Source: Streptomyces sp. CB01635
GTDB taxonomy: Bacteria; Actinomycetota; Actinomycetes; Streptomycetales; Streptomycetaceae
Assembly (NCBI RefSeq): GCF_002803065.1
Contig: NZ_NNBL01000002.1
Coordinates: 682,001 to 746,000 of the forward strand
Length of the DNA stretch: 64,000 nt
Direction: 5' to 3'
Shown: one piece after another, positions 59,347 to 64,000 of the stretch
Layout of the letters: every line of letters starts with the position of its first letter
How positions within the stretch are numbered: position 1 is the stretch's first letter
The notes under the pieces: generated by a model
What the model was told of the DNA's origin: nothing
What the model saw: only the letters and a program-made list of their open reading frames with translations
Database searches by the model: none
Made by a program: the position numbers and the translations under genes

Positions 59347-59898
59347 TCAGCGCACCCAGCCCGTGAAGCTCTGTCCGACGGTGCGGGTGGTGCGGGTGGC
59401 TTTGGCGCCTCCCGGCGCACGTGGCGGGGTGCCGCCGTCGACCGCGGCCGACACGGCTCGTACCAGCCACGCGTTGACCGACAGGCCCTCGCGGTTCGCG
59501 GCCTCCTCGGCGCGCGTCTTGAGGTGGGCGGGCAGGCGCAGATTGACTCGGGCGGTGCCGCCGTCCTCGCCGTCGGCGGGCGCCGGGGCCGGCGCCTTGA
59601 GAGGCTCGGCGGGCCCGCTCCGGTCCTCGTACGACGCCTCGTACGCCTCGTCGGTCGCCGGCCGCGTCACCACGAAGTCGGGGTCGAGCCCGCGCAGCCG
59701 TACGTCGACCGAGCCGGGGGCGAGTTCACGGGTGATCTCGTCCATCGCGGCGGAGAGCACATTGAGCATCGTCAGGCGGGTCGCCGACTCCAGGGGAGCG
59801 GTGAGCCGTTCGGCCAGCTCGCGGGCTTCTTCACCGCCGGCTTCGGCGGCCACCGCGAGTTCGCGGCGGAGGTTGTCGACATACGGCGTGAGGTCCAT
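59347..59898 (-). CDS. HicB-like protein with C-terminal RHH domain
   Basis: 183-residue protein. N-terminal helical part (DLTPYVDNLRRELAVAAEAGGEEARELAERLTAP), a middle SVDVRLRGLDPDFVV segment, an acidic linker, and a ribbon-helix-helix-like domain TARVNLRLPAHLKTRAEEAANREGLSVNAWLVRAV (about 127-161), as in HicB/Arc antitoxins and regulators. No HicA toxin gene is next to it. It is more likely the regulator of the DUF4097-ABC operon, and repeated TGGCACC/GGTGCCA sites lie in front of it. Confidence 0.8.
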   Translation of the reverse strand: MDLTPYVDNLRRELAVAAEAGGEEARELAERLTAPLESATRLTMLNVLSAAMDEITRELAPGSVDVRLRGLDPDFVVTRPATDEAYEASYEDRSGPAEPLKAPAPAPADGEDGGTARVNLRLPAHLKTRAEEAANREGLSVNAWLVRAVSAAVDGGTPPRAPGGAKATRTTRTVGQSFTGWVR

Positions 59899-59904
59899 GA
59901 CGCC

Positions 59905-60077
59905 ATAGTGGCACCATCGTGGCGCTATGCGCAAGCGCAGCGGGGAAGTGATTGCAGATGAGGGATAGGAGGGTGCATCTGACCTGCGAAAACGTGGTGG
60001 CGTCGAGTTGCGTCAAAGCGGTGCCACGCCGGGTCGCGTCCACTCTGGTGCCTCAAATGGCACCACGTGGTGCCACC
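59905..60077. promoter_or_regulatory. cluster of TGGCACC/GGTGCCA operator-like sites
   Basis: TGGCACCA at 59909-59916 (next to the HicB-like start); GGTGCCAC at 60020-60027; TGGTGCC (60046-60052) facing GGCACCA across six bases; and a perfect 18-base palindrome TGGCACCACGTGGTGCCA at 60058-60075. They lie between two divergent genes. Confidence 0.75.
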
Positions 60078-60191
60078 GTGATCCGCCCGCGCCTTTGCCT
60101 GTCCCCGGGTCCTTGACCTCAACCATGGTTGACATTCGAGGGTGAGCAGGCGAGAGGCAACCCGAAGTTTCGTCCACTCCTGGAGGCGGCC

Positions 60192-60863
60192 ATGACCGCG
60201 CGTACGACCGGCCACCCCGACCCCGCCCGCGCCGACGCCGGCCTCGCGTTCTTCTCCACCTGGCGCGTGGGGAGCCCGGAACGCGCGAAGGCCGCCATCG
60301 ACGCCATCGCCCACGCCTGGGAGGGCCGCCCCTGGCCGCACGCGGGGCTCCTGTCGTACAGCGTTCACGAAGGTGTCGGCACGGACGAAGGGACGCTCAT
60401 GCATCACTCGCAGTGGCGGGACGAGGCGGCGTACGACGACTTCTTCCGCGGCTTGAGCGACAGTGCGGGCAACGGGCGCGACGAGCGCAACGCCGAGATC
60501 GACGCGGCCGTCCCCGGCATCGAGCGTCTGGGCCTGTACCGCACCCGCCGTTATCGCAGCGGCGGCCTCGCGGACCCGGACGCCGTGCCCGGGCTGATCG
60601 TGCTCACCCGGACCGCCTTCGACGCGCCGGACGCCGACCGGCAACGGGCCTGGGTGGACGCGGTGTTCGGGGCCGCCGAGGGTGGTGGCCCGCTGTCGTC
60701 CGGCGATGTCCGTGCCCACTTCCACCTCTCGCTGGACGGGGCCACGGTCGTCACCTATGCGGAGTGGGCCGGCGCGGAGGCCCATGACGCGGCGCTCACC
60801 GTCCCTGGCTTGACCGGCCGCTACAGGCTCGCGCTGAGCCTCGTGCCGGGGCCGGCCGCGTAA
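60192..60863 (+). CDS. antibiotic biosynthesis monooxygenase-domain protein
   Basis: 223-residue soluble protein with two ferredoxin-like (dimeric alpha/beta barrel, ABM) halves. First half: FFSTWRVGSPERAKAAIDAI, LLSYSVHEGVGTDEGTLMHHSQWRDEAAYDDFF. Second half: LIVLTRTAFDAPDADRQRAWVDAVF, FHLSLDGATVVTYAEWAGAEAHDAAL. Such proteins may act as cofactor-free oxygenases or as ligand carriers; the substrate is unknown. ATG at 60192 with TGGAGG upstream; a further 21 codons are open but precede the ribosome-binding site. Confidence 0.82.
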   Translation: MTARTTGHPDPARADAGLAFFSTWRVGSPERAKAAIDAIAHAWEGRPWPHAGLLSYSVHEGVGTDEGTLMHHSQWRDEAAYDDFFRGLSDSAGNGRDERNAEIDAAVPGIERLGLYRTRRYRSGGLADPDAVPGLIVLTRTAFDAPDADRQRAWVDAVFGAAEGGGPLSSGDVRAHFHLSLDGATVVTYAEWAGAEAHDAALTVPGLTGRYRLALSLVPGPAA

Positions 60864-60943
60864 CGACGTCCGTCGGGCGGCCGCGACTCGCCGAACAATC
60901 GAGTCGCCTGGACAAAAAAAGTTTTCGGTGCGACGGTGGAGTC

Positions 60944-61564
60944 ATGTTGGACGTCACCGTGATCGAGGACCCGGCGGCAGCCGCAGTCTCCCTCGACCCG
61001 ATCAGGGCCCGGCTGCTCGCGGAGCTGGCCGCCGGACCCGCATCCGCCGCAATGCTCGCCCCCAAGGTCGGCCTGCCGCGCCAGAAGGTGAACTACCACC
61101 TCAAGGCGCTGGAGAAGCACGGCCTGGTCGAGCTGGCGGGGGAGCGGCGCAAGGGCAATGTCACCGAGCGCCTGATGCGGGCCACGGCCGCCTCGTACGT
61201 GATCTCACCGGTCGCGCTCGGCGCCGTGCAGCCCGACCCGGACCGGGCCCGCGACCAGCTCTCCGCGCGCTGGCTGCTCGCCGTCGCGGCCCGCCTCGTA
61301 CAGGACGTGGGAGCGCTGCTGACCGGGGCCGCCAAGGCGAAGAAGCGCCTCGCCACCTACGCCCTCGACGGCGAGGTCAGGTTCGCGTCCGCCGCGGACC
61401 GGGCCGCGTTCATCGAGGAGCTGACCCAAGGAGTCGGCGCGCTCGTCCGCAAATACCACGACGGATCAGCCGAGGGCGGCCGCGACCACCGCGTGGTGAT
61501 CGCCGTGCATCCCTCGGTGAAGGATCCGCAGCCCCGACCGCCCCTCGAAGACCGACCGCACTGA
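60944..61564 (+). CDS. ArsR-type winged-helix regulator
   Basis: 206-residue regulator. Winged helix near residues 17-80: LDPIRARLLAELAAGPASAAMLAPKVGLPRQKVNYHLKALEKHGLVELAGERRKGN; then a helical domain. ATG with GTGGAG upstream. A striking A-tract (GGACAAAAAAAGTTTTC, 60910-60926) precedes it and may be its promoter. Followed 21 bases later by an SRPBCC gene, the usual arrangement for this ArsR/AHSA1 pair. Confidence 0.88.
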   Translation: MLDVTVIEDPAAAAVSLDPIRARLLAELAAGPASAAMLAPKVGLPRQKVNYHLKALEKHGLVELAGERRKGNVTERLMRATAASYVISPVALGAVQPDPDRARDQLSARWLLAVAARLVQDVGALLTGAAKAKKRLATYALDGEVRFASAADRAAFIEELTQGVGALVRKYHDGSAEGGRDHRVVIAVHPSVKDPQPRPPLEDRPH

Positions 61565-61585
61565 CCGCACCAAGGAGTTACCGCC

Positions 61586-62329
61586 ATGACGAACGAACCC
61601 AGGGAATTCGAGATCGCCCGCGAGTTCGAGGTCGACGCCACCCCCGAGCAGGTCTGGGAGGCGCTCACCTCGGGCACCGGCGGCTGGCTGTGGCCGATGG
61701 AGTACGAGCCGAAGGCGGGCGGCCGCGGGCCGCACGGCGCCACGATCACGGCCTGGGATCCGGAGCACCGCCTCACCGCCCGCTCGGACAACCCGGACGC
61801 GCTGCCCCCGTTCCAGACCCTCAATCAACTGGACCACGTCATCGAGGCCCGCGACGGCGGCAGCCGCGCCTGGGTCCGCTACGTCCACAGCGGGATCTTC
61901 ACCGACAACTGGGACGACTACTACGACGGCGCCGACAAGCACACCGACTTCTACCTGCACACGCTGCGCCAGTACCTGACCCACTTCGCGGGCCGCCCCG
62001 TCGCCTTCACCATGTTCGACGGGCCCGCCGCGTCCGCGAACACCGAGGCCCTCGCCGCCGTCGGCCGCGCCCTCGGCCTGCCCGACGACGCCGCCGAGGG
62101 CACCAAGCTGCGGGTCCGTGGCCCCGGCGGCGAGACCCTGGAAGCCGTGCTCGACTACCGCAACCCGTACTTCATCGGCCTGCGCACCGACGACGCCCTG
62201 TACCGCATCTTCGGCCGTGGCCGCTGGGGCGCGCCCGTCGGCATCGTCGTCCACGACTTCGCGCCGGACGCCGACGCCGCGCAGGACGAGACCGCCTGGC
62301 GCGGCTGGCTGGACGGGGTCTTCGCCTGA
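61586..62329 (+). CDS. SRPBCC (AHSA1-like) protein
   Basis: 247-residue START/Bet v1-like protein. N-terminal IAREFEVDATPEQVWEALTSGTGGWLWPMEYE, WDPEHRLTARSD, and a later helix HTDFYLHTLRQYLTHFAGRP, all typical of the AHSA1 group that binds a hydrophobic ligand in a helix-grip fold. The C-terminal 90 residues are an extra domain (RALGLPDDAAEGTKLRVRGPG). Co-transcribed with the ArsR-type gene. Ligand unknown. Confidence 0.88.
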   Translation: MTNEPREFEIAREFEVDATPEQVWEALTSGTGGWLWPMEYEPKAGGRGPHGATITAWDPEHRLTARSDNPDALPPFQTLNQLDHVIEARDGGSRAWVRYVHSGIFTDNWDDYYDGADKHTDFYLHTLRQYLTHFAGRPVAFTMFDGPAASANTEALAAVGRALGLPDDAAEGTKLRVRGPGGETLEAVLDYRNPYFIGLRTDDALYRIFGRGRWGAPVGIVVHDFAPDADAAQDETAWRGWLDGVFA

Positions 62330-62350
62330 CCGACCCCGCCCGCCGGCCGG

Positions 62351-62437
62351 CCCGCAGGTGCTGCGTACAGAACCCGCAGATGCTCCGTACAGAACCCGCA
62401 GATGCTCCGTACAGACCCGCAGGTGCTACGGACGGAA
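62351..62437. repeat. 22-bp tandem repeat x4 at the nuclease 3' end
   Basis: Units beginning CCCGCAGGTGCTGCGTACAG (62351), CCCGCAGATGCTCCGTACAG (62373 and 62395) and CCCGCAGGTGCTACGGACGG (62416). Units are 22, 22, 21 and 22 bases long. The last unit contains the nuclease stop codon (62426-62428). Confidence 0.85.
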
Positions 62438-62453
62438 CCGCAGCACCTGCGGG
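62416..62453 (-). terminator. hairpin spanning the nuclease stop codon
   Basis: CCCGCAGGTGCT (62416-62427) pairs perfectly with AGCACCTGCGGG (62442-62453). The right arm is coding, and the stop codon starts the left arm. It may be the terminator from which the 22-bp repeats were copied. Confidence 0.65.
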
Positions 62454-64000
62454 TCGTGGTCGCTGATCTGGTCGTTGAACTCGCTGTTGATGTGCACGCT
62501 GTCGTACGCGAAGTCGTCGTGCCGGATCGACGGGCTGATCAGGATCTGGTCAAGAACCTGGCTGTTGCCCTGGTAGTCGTACGTGTAACGCTCGCTCCTC
62601 GGCAGGGACTTGATCGCGGACCACAGGGCGCCGCCGTTCTCCAGGCGCTGCGTCGTGCCGGAGAACTCGAAGTCGTTGATGTCGCCGAGCGTGACGACGG
62701 CGGCGTTCTTCTGCGCCTTGAGGATCTCCTTCACGAAGCCGTTCACCGCGTCCGCCTGCGCGTGGCGCTGGGTCTCCGAGCTGCGCGCCGGCGGCTGGTA
62801 CTGGGCCGTCAGGCCCTGGTCGCCGCCCTTGGACGCGAAGTGGTTGGCGATGACGAAGACGGTCTTCCCGCGGAAGACGAACTCGCCCGCGAGCGGCTTG
62901 CGGCTGTTCTTCCACGCCTCGTCGGCCGGGGCGATCCGGCCCGGGGACGCGGTCAGCGCGGCCCGGCCGTGCGTCCGAGTGACGCCCACGGGGGTCGTGG
63001 AGTCGCCGCCCGCGCGGTCGGTGAACGAGACGCGCTCGGGGTTGAAGAGGAACACCTGGCGGATGTTGCCGCCGGGCTCGCCGCCGTCCTGGTCGTTGAC
63101 CGGGTCGACGGAGCGCCAGTCGTACTTCGGGCCGCCCGCGGCGACGATCGAGTCGATCAGCTTGTTCACCGTGACGTCCGCGGCGACCGTGCCGTCGTCC
63201 TTCGCGCCGTTGTTGTCCTGGATCTCCTCCAGGGACACGACGTCGGGGGACTGGAGGTGGTCGACGATCGCGGCCGCGTGCGCGGCGAACGTGCCGTCGC
63301 CCGGGTCCAGGTTCTCGACGTTGTACGTGGCCACGGCCAGCTCGCCGCGCTTCTGCTGCCGCGTCGTCTCCCGCTCCAGGCCCCCCTTGTCCAGGGTGCC
63401 GAGCTCCCGCGCGACCAGCGTGTAACCGCCGAACTGGTTGTAGTCCAGGGGCCCTTCGGTCCGTCCCGCCAGGGTGTCCCCGACGTTCGCGGCGGGGAAG
63501 TCGGCGACCGTGCCGAGCGACTGGATCTGCAGACGGCCCGTGTTCTGGGACCCGTACGAGCCGTAGACGGTGCCGCCGCGGCGCGTGGGGTTCTCGTGCG
63601 GCTCGACCGTCACCCACAGCTCGGCGTACGCGTCCGACGCGGTGACGACGCGGGAGGAGCCGACGCGTACGTTCATGCCCTCCAGGGACTCGTAGAGGTC
63701 GAGGGCGTACTTCGACGGGCGCAGCGGCAGCGCGTTGACCGAGCCGTTCGCCGCCGGGTCGCCGGCCGGAGCGTACGCGGCGGGGACCGACTTCGCGTCG
63801 ATGGCCGTGGCGGCCGGGAGCGCGTTGCCCGACGAGACGACCGTGACCGTCGGCTTGGTGATCTCCGTGACGGACTGGTTGCCCGACGAGGCGCCGCCGG
63901 GGACGTACTCCGAGACCGTGCCCGAGACCGTCACCGCGTCGCCGGCGGCGGCCTTCGGGGCCGAGCTGGTGAAGACGAAGACGCCCTCGCTCGTGGCGGG
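62426..64000 (-). CDS. secreted endonuclease/exonuclease/phosphatase family nuclease (5' end outside window)
   Basis: The last 524 codons are visible; the gene runs out of the window. The N-terminal visible part (SEGVFVFTSSAPKAAAGDAVTVSGTVSEY) is an OB-like domain found before the nuclease domain in ExeM/extracellular DNases. The EEP domain follows: ATYNVENLDPGDGT, VVSLEEIQDNNG (metal Glu), NHFASKGGD, VTLGDINDFEFSGT and C-terminal SDHDPQVLRF (catalytic Asp-His). It should be an exported, metal-dependent nuclease. Confidence 0.92.
   Translation of the reverse strand, partial: PATSEGVFVFTSSAPKAAAGDAVTVSGTVSEYVPGGASSGNQSVTEITKPTVTVVSSGNALPAATAIDAKSVPAAYAPAGDPAANGSVNALPLRPSKYALDLYESLEGMNVRVGSSRVVTASDAYAELWVTVEPHENPTRRGGTVYGSYGSQNTGRLQIQSLGTVADFPAANVGDTLAGRTEGPLDYNQFGGYTLVARELGTLDKGGLERETTRQQKRGELAVATYNVENLDPGDGTFAAHAAAIVDHLQSPDVVSLEEIQDNNGAKDDGTVAADVTVNKLIDSIVAAGGPKYDWRSVDPVNDQDGGEPGGNIRQVFLFNPERVSFTDRAGGDSTTPVGVTRTHGRAALTASPGRIAPADEAWKNSRKPLAGEFVFRGKTVFVIANHFASKGGDQGLTAQYQPPARSSETQRHAQADAVNGFVKEILKAQKNAAVVTLGDINDFEFSGTTQRLENGGALWSAIKSLPRSERYTYDYQGNSQVLDQILISPSIRHDDFAYDSVHINSEFNDQISDHDPQVLRFRP

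Noticed and set aside
59347..59898. HicAB toxin-antitoxin system
   Set aside because: Only a HicB-like protein is present. The neighbouring genes encode DUF4097 and ABM proteins, not a HicA mRNA interferase.

Overview
This window is high-GC DNA with the gene order and vocabulary of a Streptomyces (or close Streptomycetaceae) chromosome. The markers are WhiA, RbpA, OpcA, a mycothiol-type maleylpyruvate isomerase fold, the actinobacterial DapD, many GTG/TTG starts and frequent ATGA start/stop overlaps. The order uvrA, uvrC, rapZ, yvcK, whiA, gap, pgk, tpi, secG, rbpA, pgi, pgl, opcA, zwf, tal, tkt, ctaB, ctaA, suf operon, dapD is, from memory, the conserved core order of Streptomyces. The exact species cannot be named from the sequence alone. 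No rRNA, tRNA, CRISPR array, intact insertion sequence, integrase or large biosynthetic cluster was seen.

Layout. 1-4.3 kb: the end of an upstream gene (possibly uvrB), a TerC membrane protein, a cation/proton antiporter, AroQ, an MBL-fold hydrolase and a DinB/MDMPI-type protein. 4.5-7.6 kb: uvrA with a lysine/alanine-rich tail. 7.7-12 kb: YceI, an XRE regulator, a PfkB sugar kinase, a Tat-type Rieske lipoprotein and an XRE-like regulator. 12.2-17.3 kb: the overlapping uvrC-rapZ-yvcK-whiA operon. 17.5-20.5 kb: a large secreted zinc carboxypeptidase behind a four-fold 19-bp repeat. 20.7-34 kb: central carbon metabolism, with glycolysis (gap-pgk-tpi, pgi) and the pentose phosphate pathway (tkt-tal-zwf-opcA-pgl, reverse strand), and secG and rbpA in between. 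34-38 kb: heme O/heme A synthesis (ctaB, ctaA) flanking a small conserved protein and an amidohydrolase. 38-40.5 kb: an ABC exporter and an aminoglycoside acetyltransferase. 40.7-47.3 kb: the complete sufR-B-D-ferredoxin-C-S-U-T operon for Fe-S cluster assembly. 47-64 kb is more accessory: a secreted beta-propeller-like protein, an SMR pump with its TetR, dapD, a small insertion carrying a Gly/Tyr-rich secreted protein, an ECF sigma factor with a membrane propeller protein, a DapA homologue, an ABC exporter with a DUF4097 protein and an RHH/HicB-like regulator, an ABM-domain protein, an HTH/SRPBCC pair, and the 3' part of a secreted nuclease.

How the genes work together. The pentose phosphate operon makes NADPH and pentoses, with OpcA as the G6PDH partner and Pgl hydrolysing its product. 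gap-pgk-tpi form one transcription unit with a large hairpin after gap. The suf operon is headed by its own Fe-S repressor and carries a perfect match to the CAAC-N6-GTTG SufR operator at a leaderless GTG start, plus an iron-box-like palindrome further upstream.

Most unusual. First, there is a 967-bp stretch immediately after dapD, bounded by an exact 14-bp repeat of the last bases of dapD and encoding a secreted GY-repeat protein. Second, several short tandem repeats sit at gene boundaries: 19 bp x4, 16 bp x3, 15 bp x3, 7 bp x8 and 22 bp x4. Third, a 92-bp duplication between an ABC ATPase and its permease creates a translationally coupled 31-codon mini-gene. Fourth, a perfect 18-bp palindrome and related half sites lie next to the HicB-like gene.
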